Assembly (NCBI GenBank): GCA_949752735.1
Contig: OX457047.1
Span: 18,584,207-18,648,206 of the forward strand
DNA: 64,000 nt
Direction of reading: 5' to 3'
DNA from: Lumbricus terrestris
Taxonomy: Eukaryota > Annelida > Clitellata > Crassiclitellata > Lumbricidae
Part shown: positions 9,869 through 21,936 of the stretch, one piece after another
How the letters are laid out: every line of letters begins with the position of its first letter
Numbering within the stretch: the stretch's first letter is position 1
The notes under the pieces: model-generated
What the model saw: the letters and a program-made list of their open reading frames with translations, nothing else
Database searches by the model: none
What the model was told of the DNA's origin: nothing
Program-made: the position numbers and the translations under genes

Positions 9869-11290
9869 CGATTCATTATAGCGAACGAATCTCCAGTTCT
9901 CAATAGATGCTTAGATCTATTAATTTTAAAATGATAAAAAATAACCGGTAGCCGCATTGAAAGGTTAAAACTCACTTACCATATAGATGTTCGAAGCAGG
10001 GCTTCCGTGAGGACTATAGACCCTATATATAGGCCTATATATTAGGCCCTACTTTTGAGCATTAGGCCTCATGTGGTCTGTGAGTGATCGCGATGTAGCG
10101 TTGACAGATCGACGACTTCAATAAATGGTAGGATACATCCGCGCAGGTTTTTCATTTGAATGAATCCTCAATAAGCAGATTCATCATGCAATTCAAAGAC
10201 CAAAAAAGCTGAAAGACCTCGATGACGATTTATTATGGGATAAATAATTCTCTGCAGCTTCCTTTAGTTTACTACAATGATGGGCAACATACCAAATCAA
10301 TTGGATAATTTGGATCAAACTGGAACCTGCTTATTACATGTATACGCTGTAATAGTGTAACTAAACATTGTCTTGTTCTATAGTTTAACGTATTGCGATA
10401 GTCCAATAGCGAGAAAGGGCAGAATCCTATATATAGGACTATGATGTACCCGTATAACGCTTTGAGAAGAGTGCAATCTATATAGGACTACCCATCATAA
10501 GTAACCCATGTAACGTTAACGGAAAAAATAGTAGGCTACTGGGTAAACTTAAGTCAAACACGGTCCTACAGTTCTTCTGTCCTTCTATATGCTACATATG
10601 ACTCAGGTAGCCTATGTCTGCATTCCACCACAAGAACATGCCTGATTACTATACATTCTAGGCCTAACAACTGAAATTTCTATATCTACAAGCTGCATCA
10701 GTGATCGACATCGTTAGCCAAGTGTTCCCAGCTCCTAACTCAGATCTGCATTGAGTTCGAATACACTGCTCTTAGCTTCTGCTAAACTGAGGCATCCATC
10801 CACACTGATTCGCATCGTCTACTGATAGGGGTGCGTGCGTGCGTGCGCGTGTGTGCGTGTGTGTGTGCGTGTGTGCGTGTGTGTGTGTGCGTGAGTGCAA
10901 GCGACGTGCAATCGATGGCAAGCCGTGCTGCCGATAATTGGTGCGCGCCGTCGATGCCACCATCTGGCCGCTTAGAATTTAATTAAGCAGGACCAGGCGC
11001 TCTATAGAATAAGTTCGGCTCTTCTGTAAGCTACACGTATTATGACAAAAGCTTAGTCGTAATAGGCCTAGTTTAGCTACTTGCGCCGTTTTTTATTAGG
11101 TCTATGTCTTGCCAGAAATAGTAGGCCTACTCTTAATTCAGGGACGCATATCCAGGAAGCAGTTTTGTTGAGTTTTAACTTTTTGGGGGTCCATATAGGA
11201 CAATCGGCCATGGTCCCATTTTTCTACATTTTGATAACAGCGATACTTTTTTAAGGGGTGGGCTTGAAAACGCGAAATAACTCCTATACA
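9869..11290. other. No recognised gene; GT/GC microsatellite at 10829-10892
   Basis: The stretch is AT-rich with many TAGGCCTA-type motifs (10023-10070, 10662, 11063, 11122) and a GTGCGTGTGTG microsatellite. Nothing coding is recognised. Confidence 0.5.
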
Positions 11291-12738
11291 TGTGACGCGC
11301 GGGGGCGCCGCCTGTCCTAACGTTTCCACCCCCAATTTAATGGGCTCTAATGTTGCGCGCCCCCTTAAGCGCGGTTGAGGAAAGCCGGGTCCTAGGTCAA
11401 AGGTTTTGGTGTCAAGGGTAGCAGGTTCGAATCCTAACCTAGGGTGTGAGCTTCTCTGGTTACCTTCTTCCTCAGGATGAGCCGATATTGGACATATGTC
11501 AGCGGTGGCTGTTAAGCTCACGACAGCCCCACTAAATGGGTACTTATCTGGGTTCGAATCCTCAACATTCCCCCAAGCTCCACCACCCACTTTACCATCA
11601 GCTACCGTCCTCACCATTATTTCACATTCTTTTTGGCGGGAATTTAATTGGGCTTGCTGCATAGAAACTAGATTTAGCTCTTCGGCTAGACCGGTTAAAA
11701 TGCTACTCTGGCGCTCCATAAACTGCTCTATTGTTGTCATTTGCTTCTGTAATACGGCCGGGTCTAAGTCATCAGTATTGTCTGTAGTCCCCAACTCAAC
11801 TGTTCCTCCCGGACACATCTCATCTTCCTCTCGTCCTCTTCCTGAGACACTGTCCGTATCCCCGTCGGAGTCCATTATAATTTGATAGCAAAAGTCACTT
11901 CACAGTTCTCTATTTAAGTTTCATTTATTGTAGAATTAATCAAGCGACTGTCTGTCGTTCATTAGCAATTATTTACACGGCCGATGAAATAGAATCAATA
12001 TTAAAGATTCACTATTAAGGCCCTCCTAAAACGCCTATGTCCCTTGACTAGCTTAAGTTTTATCAGATCAGTTCACAGACTGACTATTTCACACCTATCC
12101 GATCAGTTCACAGACTGAATATACCACAACTAATATTTGCACCAAAATAGCGATACGAGTTTTATCTAATTACACTTAGTTCAGGTTCGAGCTCTACAGA
12201 TTAGGTTGCCTATACTTCCCTGTTCCCATTGATATTTTAGGACAGCCGATCCACCGTTTTCCGTCCTGTAGAAAGTTATTGAGTCGTCGGCCGATGCCAG
12301 AATTTCTCCGTAGGAAGCGTATTATTAATTTACTTGTTGCCGGAAATCTTCGTAATTACACATCGATTCACAAGACATCGGAAGAACCTCGTCTTCTACC
12401 TGAGAAACTTGCCAGAATCAAAAATACCATCAATTTTACCACGATTCACGATTTCCACCAGCATAGGTCGTACACGATTCAATTCTGCAGCCCGACTGAA
12501 GGTTTGCGCGTTAATTTGCCGCAAGAGAGCGCTTTTTAGCGCCTAAAACATCGCGTGATGTCTAACCAATCAAAAATCGCACGTGGCGGAAAGTTCCATT
12601 GAAAAATGCATGGGAAGCTAAATATAGCGATGACCGCATCGATCAGTGCTAAGCATAGCACCCATGAATTCGTAATAGAAATAGCGGCCTTACTTAAGTA
12701 AATAAGTAAGGTAGCTTGTAGCAACCTGGTTCGCTACA
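11291..12738 (-). repeat. 3' LTR of the Ty3 element
   Basis: 1448 bp, TG...CA ends. It carries a minus-strand frame beginning at 11875 (MDSDGDTDS...). In this copy a run of five C near 11331 keeps that frame open through to the LTR end, unlike the 5' copy. Confidence 0.93.
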
Positions 12739-12747
12739 CCCCCCACA
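12739..12747 (-). other. Polypurine tract
   Basis: On the minus strand GTTGTGGGGGG lies immediately upstream of the 3' LTR start (TGTAGCG), the expected site for plus-strand priming. Confidence 0.7.
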
Positions 12748-13279
12748 ACTTACTCTTAAATTTACCAGTACCCTGGTAAATTTAATAATACTTCGGAGCT
12801 CGAACCGGATACATAGTACTTGTATATCATCTAGCATGCTACAGCTTACAATGTCTCAGAAGTTGCATCAATTTGCATAGAAATTTGTACAATGGCTGAT
12901 TATTAGTCAGTCATAAGGGTTCACATATGCCCAACAACAGCTCTTAACTAACCGAGGTCCTCAAACTGACCAACAAAGTCTTACTAATCTCCTCATTCAC
13001 ATAAACTGTCACAGTTTTTATCATTAATACCTGCCATCAGATTACATACATCATATAGCAATAATATCTCGGAAAGGTAAAACATAGCAATGCAGGACAT
13101 AGCATTTCCAAGACAACTCAGTAACACAATTGTATAGTCCACATAAAATAACCAATTGAAATCATATCTTCACTTCACGACTAGTGTTATATGTGTTAAA
13201 TTCCACGATGTTAAATTATAAGAGCCTGGTACATCTAAGCGATAACATTACTGCTTACAACCAACTCAGTAGCGTTAAA
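12748..13279. other. Ty3 3' non-coding region, left part
   Basis: AT-rich sequence between the polypurine tract and the nested hAT-like insertion, with no domain-bearing frame. Confidence 0.55.
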
Positions 13280-13287
13280 CGAGGAAT

Positions 13288-14403
13288 CAGGGTCGGCCTT
13301 AGCCCAAGTGGCGCCCTAGGCAAGGCATACATTTGGCGCCCCAGGAATAAGGCCTGCATTTGGCGCCCTTAGTTTCCCACTCAATTGTTCAGCCCACGTT
13401 AGAATCTAAAGATGAATTAGGCAGAACCGGTATACGCTTACAAGGCCGTAGCCAGGATTTTATTTCGGGGGATGTTTTCTTGACCGTGAATTTTGAGGTG
13501 CGTACACGCTGCGGGCGACTTTTTTGGGCGAAATTTTCTGACGACTTTTGTTAGTCGTCGAATTTTCTGACGTCCAAAAAACACTATTTTCCGCGATTTT
13601 CAACTATTTTCTGCTCAAAATTACATTACACACTGTCACGTGCTAGCAAATGCATCATTATTTCATTTCTACATTATTTCATTTAGGGAGGGGGTTCAAA
13701 CACCCAAAACATCCCCCTAGCTACGGCCTGGTAGGTCTACGCTCAACTGAGTAATTCATTATAATTGCTTTATTAGTACACTGAAGGCTGGATATAATAT
13801 TCAATTTTGTGGAGAATGGTAGGCCTATAAGTTAAAAAATATTAAAATACACTCTTGTAGATATGGCGCCCTCTTTGATGGAAATGGCGCCCTCTAGAAC
13901 TTGGCGCCCCATGCAACTGCCTGCTTTTCCTATGCCTTAGGTCGGCCCTGCCTCAGCTACTGCCCTTTCTTCATCGTCGTCCCTACTAGACTATTTTTTT
14001 ATTTCGATCTGAATAATGGGCAGGCTATAATGCTGTAATCTCATCTACATACTCAGCAAGTCCCACTCCCATTTCATACATTTCATTTCTTGCAACATCT
14101 TCACTGTCGAAGTTGAGCGTCGCGTATTTTAAACAGTCTCCTAAAGCAAAGAGTACGGAATGTCGTTAAAAATCGAATTTTATTTGTCGACTTAAAATTT
14201 ATGCAGTCCTTGAAATTGAATTAGGCCAACCTGAACAGTTGCAAAGAATCCATAATTATTTTAAATTCTTTCCATTAGGGAAAGTTTTGAGTTTAAAAGA
14301 ATATAGTGTAAAAATAAATAAATTCAACGGTGCCGCGGCGCCCCCCAAAGACTGCGGCGCCCTAGGCAACTGCCTACTTTGCCTATAGGTAAGGCCGGCC
14401 CTG
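13288..14403. mobile_element. 1116-bp hAT-like non-autonomous element inside the Ty3 element
   Basis: Inverted ends CAGGGTCGGCCTTA and TAAGGCCGGCCCTG are flanked by a perfect 8-bp duplication CGAGGAAT (13280-13287 and 14404-14411). Subterminal GGCGCCC(C/T)AGGCAA motifs occur near both ends. There is no transposase. It is itself interrupted at 13441-13731. Confidence 0.9.
13441..13731. mobile_element. MITE nested in the 13288-14403 element
   Basis: Ends CAAGGCCGTAGCCAGG and GCTACGGCCTGG are inverted. The left TSD TACGCTTA (13433-13440) corresponds to TACGCTCA on the right, but the right copy is split after TA by the six bases GGTCTA (13732-13745). Internal TTTTCTGACGAC and TTAGTCGTCG motifs match other MITEs here. 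The same family is at 28232-28560. Confidence 0.8.
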
Positions 14404-14411
14404 CGAGGAAT

Positions 14412-16044
14412 GGCCAGAACCATGCCGCCATGCGGCCTTCTTAATAGTAAACAGCGTTATAACTATCGCCTCCTCATGACTTCCTACCTACGGGGATATC
14501 AAATCCAAGATGTCAATCTTATCTTCCATGTCAACTGGTTGTTTCAGTCTGTAAGAGGAAGAGTAATCGTTTAACGTAACCCCATTAACTACACATAATT
14601 ACAATCACTTAGCTTAACTACTTTTAGCAATTATCCACAATGAAACTTAACTACACACTACTTCCAGCAATTGCATGGAACCCTAGCGAGAGAAAGTCCT
14701 CTTAACACATGTAGTCATGTTCCGGCGCCAAATCTTATATTAATCCGTTATTACATTTTTATACAGCAGTGGCGCTATACAAAATTTCGCATATAATAAT
14801 CACAATCAACAAGAATCGCTATAAAAGAATCAATACCTTACACAATTTTATGGTTATGATACTATACTAAATCTCAGGTACACAAGAGTCTGAGGCCATA
14901 ATCCAGTTAAACTTGTCATCAAAAGCCACAAAATGGGAAATGCATCTTCAAGCACACTCAGTCGCTCTCATACATACTACCTTACTCTATCTCTTAGACA
15001 ATGTTTGATATCCACAAACCATCTTTTCTACTGCAATCCGAAACCAAAGTTCACCCATTCCCCAAGCCAAACATATACAGCAACTTAAAACTTAAGCTGT
15101 GTTTTACAGGCTCGCATTCCTTTTACAACAAGCCACTACTACAGAGATGAAGCAACGTCAGATCATAAACCTAGGCTACTAATAATGCATACCAACATGC
15201 ACACGTTTCAACATTACATCAAGGCTTAGCTACCTGGATCGAAGAAGGAATTACTGCTCAGTTAAGCATACCCAAGGCATAAAGGATTTATTCCCATATC
15301 CTATACTAGTCTATTACATTACAACCCCTGCAGGAAGTAGTCTAAGACTGTACGAATTCATTTCGTCACTAATCCACAGGCACAGCTTCACCATTGCATG
15401 CAATCTCCACTGCCTACTACAGTGATTCTGCCTCTAAGTCTATAATCCAACTTACTCACTAACTCTCAGGGCGATGCCTACAATTGGGTGCTCTACTCAA
15501 CCTTACTACACACTCTAGCACCACATCATCACCAAGTTACTCATTCATCCAATCACACAAGGTTATCCTTCAATCACCACGCAGAATGCTAATTATTCCT
15601 ACCATAGCATATTATAATCATAACTTTTTAACTTGCAACCATTATTAGGCAATTTACATACAGTACAACTTCTGCCCTTCTTCGTGGCAACAAGAAGCAA
15701 TTCAAATATTTAAACTGAGTTTAAAACTACCCTTTTTATTTCAAACTAAAGGACTACTCTTTAAGCATTAGCATCACATCACTCTACATTACTTTCTTGT
15801 AACTGCTACTAAACACTTACTGTAAACATTTTCACATAGCTATAGTCAACTAGCTTACATCAGAAAGCACAGCATTTATGCACAAAAAACTAAAACAATG
15901 TATTCCCACATCACATAGTCACATATATCTATGTATGTATCATCAAAAACACAACTAAAGCAGAGAAGATTCTATTCCCTATTCACAACTTGTCGCCATT
16001 ACGCGACAGGACTACCCTATCATATCACATTACATCACATTACG
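14412..16044. other. Ty3 3' non-coding region, right part
   Basis: About 1.6 kb of AT-rich sequence downstream of the Gag-Pol stop with no supported gene or element ends. An envelope-like frame was looked for and not found. Confidence 0.55.
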
Positions 16045-19000
16045 CTATTCTCTATACCTACGGGGCGGTACAATGGTCCTACGCGGTCTCGAAGGGGCTA
16101 CCTCTTCTTCTTCGCCCGAATCATTGGCATTTGCCAAAACCTCCAGGTCAACCGGGTCAACCAGGTCAGGGACAAGGTCCATCTCCCAATCCCTAGGGGT
16201 TTCTCCTTCGTATCGTTTTAGTTTATCGACATAAACTAACTTAACCTGTGATCGGGCCGACTTCTGTATTTTATACAGGACAGGACCCAGTTGTGCCATA
16301 ACTCGGTAGGGTCCAGTATAGGGTTTGTTCCATTTTTCCTTTACCCCGGGCCGTCGCCTCGGGTAGAAATACCAAACCCAAGACCCAATGGCAAAGGTAG
16401 CCGGTTTGACCCTCAGGTTGTAGCGGGCACTCCTAGTGGTAGCCTGGCGCTGCATAACTTTCCTGGCCATTTCAAAACCGTTTTGTACATTTTCAATTTG
16501 ATTAGCAACAAAATCATCCACATTTAACAAGGTATTCATGTCCCGCACATCCCCAAGCACTAAATCAATAGGCATGCACAATTCCCTTGACAGAAACAAC
16601 CGATTCGGAGTGAATCCGGTACTTTCATTCTCGCTGGCTCGGTAGGCGGCCAGGACGTAGGGCAGATGCACATCCCAGTCTTTCTGATTTTGGGCTACCA
16701 CCTTTCCCAGGAGGGCGTTCAGGGTCCGATGAAATCTTTCGACCGCGCCATTCGTGCTCGGCTTATAGGGGGTGGTACGGATCTTGTCGATTTGGAGGAG
16801 ACGGCACAGTTCCTGAAACAAGGCCGCCTCGAAGCAGGGCCCTTGGTCCGTCAGAATCTGCCGCGGGCACCCGAACCGGCAGAAGACTTCTTTCACGAGG
16901 ACACGGGCCACGGTCGCTGCCTCTTGGTTGCGGATCGGATGCGCCTCCGACCAGCGCGTGAAGTGGTCGACAGCCGTCAGGATATAACGGTGTCCTTTGC
17001 TGGAGGTGGGATGCGGTCCGGTGATGTCTACTCCGAAGCATTCCATGGGCGCTCCTACGGCCATTGACTGCAGTCGACCTTGCTTGGGCGGTTTGCCTCT
17101 GAAGTATTGGGCGCAAGGCGTGCATCGCCTCAGTGCCATCCGAACGTCCTCTCGCCACCCGGGCCAGTAGGCTCTCTTCTGCAACTGGGACAAGGTTCGT
17201 TTGATTCCCATGTGTCCTCCAGTTATTCCTTCGTGGGACAGCCGAATCAACGCCAACCGACGGCTAGGAGGTGGAATCAACTGGTAGTTAGCGACGTTGC
17301 CATCCTCTGCATCCAGCCATTTCCGTACCAACAGTTCATCTCTCAACTCCAACTGCGGCCATTGGGAGATTAGGTTCTTTACGGCTCCACTCTGACTCCT
17401 TACTTCCTCATAAGAAGGCTTATCGCTTGAGTCCAACTTCTTCTGAATCACCCAGTCCAGATCAGTATCGGTTCTTTGCTCGTCACGCATGACAGTCCTA
17501 TTCCAATCCATTGGCAAGCCAGTTAGCCCATTCGAAAAGTCTCGTAGTTCCCGAACAGCTTGTATTTGTGGTGGAATGCGGGACATAGCGTCTGCGTTTC
17601 GATGTGCCGTCCCTGCCCGGTGCTGAATGTCAAATTCAAATTCTTCTGTGATGGCTAGCCAGCGCGCTTGCTGTCCGATGGGGAGAGGGGTTCTCCTCAA
17701 CCATTGAAGCGCCGAATGATCTGTTCGAAGGAGAAAACGGTGCCCCAGCAAGTACTGTCGGTAGGTCTTTAAGAAATGTACGATTGCGAGAAGCTCTCTT
17801 TTCGTTACATCATAATTCTGCTCAGCTCTCGAACAGAGGCGGCTTCCATAGCAAATGACTCGTTCTTGTCCTCGTTGGATTTGCGATAGAACAGCTCCTA
17901 TGGCCTCTCCTGATGCATCAGTGTCAAGGACGTACATTCCGTCGTCCAATGGTAAAGCCAGTATTGGTGCCTCGATAAGAAGTTGCTTCAACTGGGTGAA
18001 GGCCATTTCACACTCTTCCGACCAGAGAAAACGACACCCCTTCCTTGTCAGGGCATGCAGCGGTTTAGCGATGTTAGAGAAGTCAGGGACGAACTTCCGG
18101 TAGTACGAGCACAATCCGATAAAGCCTCGGACTTCCTTAAGGTTTCTCGGAGTCGGCCAGCTCCGCACAGCAACTGTCTTTTCCGGATCGGTCGTGATTC
18201 CCTGCTCGCTGATCACATGTCCTAGGAATAGTACTTGTCGTTGTAGCAGATGACATTTGGACGGTTTCAATTTCAGTCCCACCTTGGCTAGACGCTCCAG
18301 CACCTGTTTTAGTCGGTTCAGGTGCGTCTCCAGGTCTTCGGCGAAAACAATGATGTCGTCCAGGTAGATGAGACATACCTCGAAGTTCAGTCCAGCCATT
18401 ACTAGGTTCATCATTCGTGAAAAGGTGGCCGGCGAATTGCAGAGGCCGAATGGTAAGACCCGAAACTGGAAGCTTCCTCTTCTAGTGATGAACGCCGTCT
18501 TATGCCGGTCTCTTGGATGTACCGCTACCTGATGGTAACCCGCACGGAGGTCGAAAGTGCTAAACCACCTTGCCCCGGCCAAAGCGTCGAGACTTTCGCC
18601 TATGAGGGGAAGGGGGTAAGCGTCCTTCCGGGTTTTAGTGTTCACCGCGCGGTAGTCCACACAAAACCTCGGGGTACCGTCTTTCTTCGTGACCATAACC
18701 ACATTGCTGGCCCAAGCGGAAGCGAAGGGTTCAATGAGTCTTTGCTGCATCATTTGATTTACTTGTTCGTCGATGGTAGGTAGTACGGACATGGGTTGCC
18801 GCCGCAGCGATTGTCTAACAGGGCTTTCGGTCCCCGTCTCAATCTCGTGCTGAATCGCATCGGTGAAACCCAAGTCCCATTCATTTAAGGAGAAGGCCTT
18901 CTGATTTTCTAAGATGATTGCCTGTAATCTTTGCTGTACTCCCTCCGGCACATCAGCTGCAATCCCTTCCCATAGCGGGGCCAGAATCTCGGTAACATCC

Positions 19001-21936
19001 TCTTCGGTTTGCTTCCTCGATGTCTCGGTGATGACTGCACAAGCGGAATCGGTCGTTGCAAGCGGCTCTTCGTCTGCTAAGATAACCGGTTCGGCGGTGC
19101 ATTGGATTCCTCTCTTTATCCAGATGGGTCGACTGGTCGGATTCATGACTCTGAGTGGCAGATCAAAAGTCCGGTGTGGAAGCAGGGTCCCTGCTAGAAT
19201 GAGCCCGGAGTCCAACAGTTGAGGTCTGACAGCCCATTGGGTGGTTACCGCCTTCAGGTTTGGTAATACTGCATGTGTCGTTATGTCCATTTCACTATTT
19301 GATGGCACTTGAACATCACGAGAAACGATTATTTTACGACATAGTCCTGAACGGGTTTTACCATGAACGGTGAACCAAAAGTTCCGCACGAGGACCCATC
19401 TTTTCCCCATATGCCACAGGACATTTTCTTTCACCATCCAAGAAAGACCGAGGATCAGTTCAGTAACCTGCTCAGTTACCAAGCAAGGAATTTCGAAAGC
19501 CTGATCTTCGATTTTCAGTTTCAGTACAGTTTCTCCCATTACACGAATTGCAGACCCGTTAGCAGCTTGTAATAGTTGACTGGAACCGATAATTTCTTTC
19601 GAGTCCACTAACGACGCAGGGCATAATGTCATTTCACTGCCAGAGTCTAACAAAGCTAGCAATTTCTTCCCTCTAATTGTCACAGACAGATAAGCGTCAC
19701 TGTTTCCTTTTACATGTCTAGCGTTACTCACCCCAGGTCCTTCAGGTTCATCTTGCTCTCCAGTTGACGAAGAGGTTATTCTGCGAGGACAAACCCGGGC
19801 CAAATGTCCAACCTGGTTGCACTCGAAGCAGCGTCGGTTGTCAGGAGTTGTTCTTCGGTAGTTTTCATTCGGTTTCTGATTCCATCGTTGATTCTTATAG
19901 TTTGTGCCTCTCCATGCTGACGAGGTGCGTTGCGGTTGCCATGGCGGATAGTGTCTTTCGGTTGATGGAGTATTTAGCAAGCAGTCCATTCTGTCACTCA
20001 ATTGCTTTAATTGACGGGCGATGTCTTCGCGAAATTCTTTCGTATCACAATCTTCCGTCTCATTACTTTCCTTCACAATTTTGACTCGGCCTGGACGTCG
20101 TTCTTGGCGGTCCATGCCATCTTCATCAGCTCTGCGGTAGCCTTCCAGTCTCATGGCCGTTTTGTATGCATTGTCTAGGGTGACCGGTTCCCTCTCTCTC
20201 ACTTTTAAGGCTAGCTCTTTATCTCGTAAGGCATCAAGGAAAGCTTTGATCGCTATAGTTTCACTGTGTGTTGACCTCGGTCCTGGAAATGCCAGAATCA
20301 TTAATCGTCTTATGTCTTGGACTAAAGAACCCAGATCTTCTCCTACCTTCTGTCTGCGAGCACTTAGTTGAGTCTGGTACAAAACCGTTTGGTCAGTGCT
20401 CCCATGTCTTAGCCTCAACCTGTCCATCAGGTCGGCGCATGTGGTGATTGTGTCAGAGTCAAATTCATAGAGAAGTTGATCTACAGGTTCGACCAGTGCG
20501 CAGGTCAGTTGTGCTAGTTTTTCGTCTTCCGTCCATCGATTGTTCTTGGAACACACCTCAAATTTTTTTAGGAACACCTCTACCGACGTTTTTCCATTAT
20601 AATGACCTAGTTTCATGTGCGATCTCACCTTCTCTCTTGTTGAGTCGGCAGCTGAAGTCTGAACTTTCTCGGCAGCTCTTTCTTGTTCTGTGTTGGTTGA
20701 TGGAGTTGCATGACCACCAGTTGATGCTCGACTTTCAGCAGCAACTTGCACTGCTGGGAAAGAAAGACTGACTGTCTTTCCTTCAGCTGTTTTCAGACAG
20801 TTATCTTGACAGTTCACACTGGCTGAACTGAGCTTTTCTGACGATGGATGCAGTTGCATGACCTTGGCAGAGTTTTCCAGAACTGTGTTCGTCATGGGCC
20901 ACGGTTGCATCTGGATCGGAAGAGAAACTGCTTCCGCGTAGACAGGGAAGACTGGAACAGGTGGAACCATCTTCCGACTACAAGGCGTATACACGGGCTG
21001 ACCATTAGCCCAATGTATGTATTCGTAGCTGTGCGTGACTCGAGTTTCCGACGACAGGGGCACCATGGACATGATCGGTCGACTCGGAGCAGATGTGTAC
21101 GCGAACATCTGAGAAACTGATGCGAAGACTGGAAGGATTCTTCCGGGTTCTGTTTTAGACTCGCAGAACAGGACATCAGAAGCAGCCGAGGTGACTGAAG
21201 CGGTCACTTGTGACAGCGTTTTACTCGGTGACCGGGATTTTTCTGTTTCAGGAACCGTCGAGGAAGGGAAGGTGGCAGCCCATGGGGTAGCAGTCGCTGA
21301 ATGGCGAGGATGTGCATCCCATGTTCCCACGTGGTCGTCGCTCAGCAACGAAGAATCCCCCATTTTTCCATCTGAAACTAAAAATCTAGGATTAGTACAA
21401 GTTTTACTATCTTTTTGCCGAACGCCTAACGCTTTTGTTTCCAGTTCGAATTTATGTAGCGCTCGCAAGTCGGTAACTTCTGAATCATCGTCTTCAGATT
21501 TATTTTCGATTCCAATTCTAACTAATTTATCTTGTTTTCGACGCATGTAATTTTCAAAGTCAAAATCTCTATACAAAACATTTGTATCATAATAATACAT
21601 CGCTTGACCATGCAACATGTCAGTTGTATTTACTCTTTGACCTTGACCTTGTAAATCATTTACCTTTTGACCTTGTAAGTCATTTACCTTTTGACCTTGA
21701 CCTTGTAAATCCCTTGGTCTAGCACCAAAGTATTTCATCTGTACATCCATTCTTCTTGGATCATCTTGTGAAAAATTTTCTTTTCCATTTTCCACTTCTT
21801 CCCATAAATCTTCTGTTCTACCAAATCTGGGATCCATTATTATTTTACCGTCTGACCCATGACCTTTTGTAGCTTCATCCCACTTGCTGGAACCAATTGT
21901 GACGCGCGGGGGCGCCGCCTGTCCTAACGTTTCCAC
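16045..21936 (-). CDS. Ty3/gypsy Gag-Pol polyprotein (single frame)
   Basis: The 1963-codon frame encodes the proteins needed for retrotransposition. In order it shows: a Gag region with a charged N-terminal part and QGQ/VNDL repeats; a CCHC zinc knuckle CFECNQVGHLARVC (about residue 700); an aspartic protease with LLDSGSEMTL (about 762); reverse transcriptase with FDLRAGYHQV and YLDD (about 1189); RNase H with DTDASGEAIGAVLS (about 1336); an integrase HHCC finger (about 1580-1612); DITGPH, TDQGPCF and NGAVERFH for the D,D,E core (about 1635-1727); and a GPYRV module near the C-terminus. The order PR-RT-RH-INT is standard Ty3/gypsy. There is no chromodomain; the tail is acidic and then Arg/Pro-rich. 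Gag and Pol share one frame, with no frameshift or stop between them. The annotated Met is inside the LTR, and the true start may be further upstream in the LTR-encoded frame. It looks intact, so it may be or recently have been active. Confidence 0.95.
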   Translation of the reverse strand: METLGQAAPPRVTIGSSKWDEATKGHGSDGKIIMDPRFGRTEDLWEEVENGKENFSQDDPRRMDVQMKYFGARPRDLQGQGQKVNDLQGQKVNDLQGQGQRVNTTDMLHGQAMYYYDTNVLYRDFDFENYMRRKQDKLVRIGIENKSEDDDSEVTDLRALHKFELETKALGVRQKDSKTCTNPRFLVSDGKMGDSSLLSDDHVGTWDAHPRHSATATPWAATFPSSTVPETEKSRSPSKTLSQVTASVTSAASDVLFCESKTEPGRILPVFASVSQMFAYTSAPSRPIMSMVPLSSETRVTHSYEYIHWANGQPVYTPCSRKMVPPVPVFPVYAEAVSLPIQMQPWPMTNTVLENSAKVMQLHPSSEKLSSASVNCQDNCLKTAEGKTVSLSFPAVQVAAESRASTGGHATPSTNTEQERAAEKVQTSAADSTREKVRSHMKLGHYNGKTSVEVFLKKFEVCSKNNRWTEDEKLAQLTCALVEPVDQLLYEFDSDTITTCADLMDRLRLRHGSTDQTVLYQTQLSARRQKVGEDLGSLVQDIRRLMILAFPGPRSTHSETIAIKAFLDALRDKELALKVREREPVTLDNAYKTAMRLEGYRRADEDGMDRQERRPGRVKIVKESNETEDCDTKEFREDIARQLKQLSDRMDCLLNTPSTERHYPPWQPQRTSSAWRGTNYKNQRWNQKPNENYRRTTPDNRRCFECNQVGHLARVCPRRITSSSTGEQDEPEGPGVSNARHVKGNSDAYLSVTIRGKKLLALLDSGSEMTLCPASLVDSKEIIGSSQLLQAANGSAIRVMGETVLKLKIEDQAFEIPCLVTEQVTELILGLSWMVKENVLWHMGKRWVLVRNFWFTVHGKTRSGLCRKIIVSRDVQVPSNSEMDITTHAVLPNLKAVTTQWAVRPQLLDSGLILAGTLLPHRTFDLPLRVMNPTSRPIWIKRGIQCTAEPVILADEEPLATTDSACAVITETSRKQTEEDVTEILAPLWEGIAADVPEGVQQRLQAIILENQKAFSLNEWDLGFTDAIQHEIETGTESPVRQSLRRQPMSVLPTIDEQVNQMMQQRLIEPFASAWASNVVMVTKKDGTPRFCVDYRAVNTKTRKDAYPLPLIGESLDALAGARWFSTFDLRAGYHQVAVHPRDRHKTAFITRRGSFQFRVLPFGLCNSPATFSRMMNLVMAGLNFEVCLIYLDDIIVFAEDLETHLNRLKQVLERLAKVGLKLKPSKCHLLQRQVLFLGHVISEQGITTDPEKTVAVRSWPTPRNLKEVRGFIGLCSYYRKFVPDFSNIAKPLHALTRKGCRFLWSEECEMAFTQLKQLLIEAPILALPLDDGMYVLDTDASGEAIGAVLSQIQRGQERVICYGSRLCSRAEQNYDVTKRELLAIVHFLKTYRQYLLGHRFLLRTDHSALQWLRRTPLPIGQQARWLAITEEFEFDIQHRAGTAHRNADAMSRIPPQIQAVRELRDFSNGLTGLPMDWNRTVMRDEQRTDTDLDWVIQKKLDSSDKPSYEEVRSQSGAVKNLISQWPQLELRDELLVRKWLDAEDGNVANYQLIPPPSRRLALIRLSHEGITGGHMGIKRTLSQLQKRAYWPGWREDVRMALRRCTPCAQYFRGKPPKQGRLQSMAVGAPMECFGVDITGPHPTSSKGHRYILTAVDHFTRWSEAHPIRNQEAATVARVLVKEVFCRFGCPRQILTDQGPCFEAALFQELCRLLQIDKIRTTPYKPSTNGAVERFHRTLNALLGKVVAQNQKDWDVHLPYVLAAYRASENESTGFTPNRLFLSRELCMPIDLVLGDVRDMNTLLNVDDFVANQIENVQNGFEMARKVMQRQATTRSARYNLRVKPATFAIGSWVWYFYPRRRPGVKEKWNKPYTGPYRVMAQLGPVLYKIQKSARSQVKLVYVDKLKRYEGETPRDWEMDLVPDLVDPVDLEVLANANDSGEEEEVAPSRPRRTIVPPRRYRE
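21879..21897 (-). other. Primer-binding-site candidate
   Basis: One or two bases after the 5' LTR end, the minus strand reads TGGTTCCAGCAAGTGGGA. It begins TGG, as expected for pairing with a tRNA CCA end, and its AAGTGGGA tail resembles tRNA-Leu-type sites. The tRNA assignment is a guess. The site is also translated as part of the Gag-Pol frame. Confidence 0.5.

Noticed and set aside
14412..16044. Envelope gene downstream of Ty3 Pol
   Set aside because: No frame with a signal peptide, furin-type site or transmembrane segment was seen on the minus strand.
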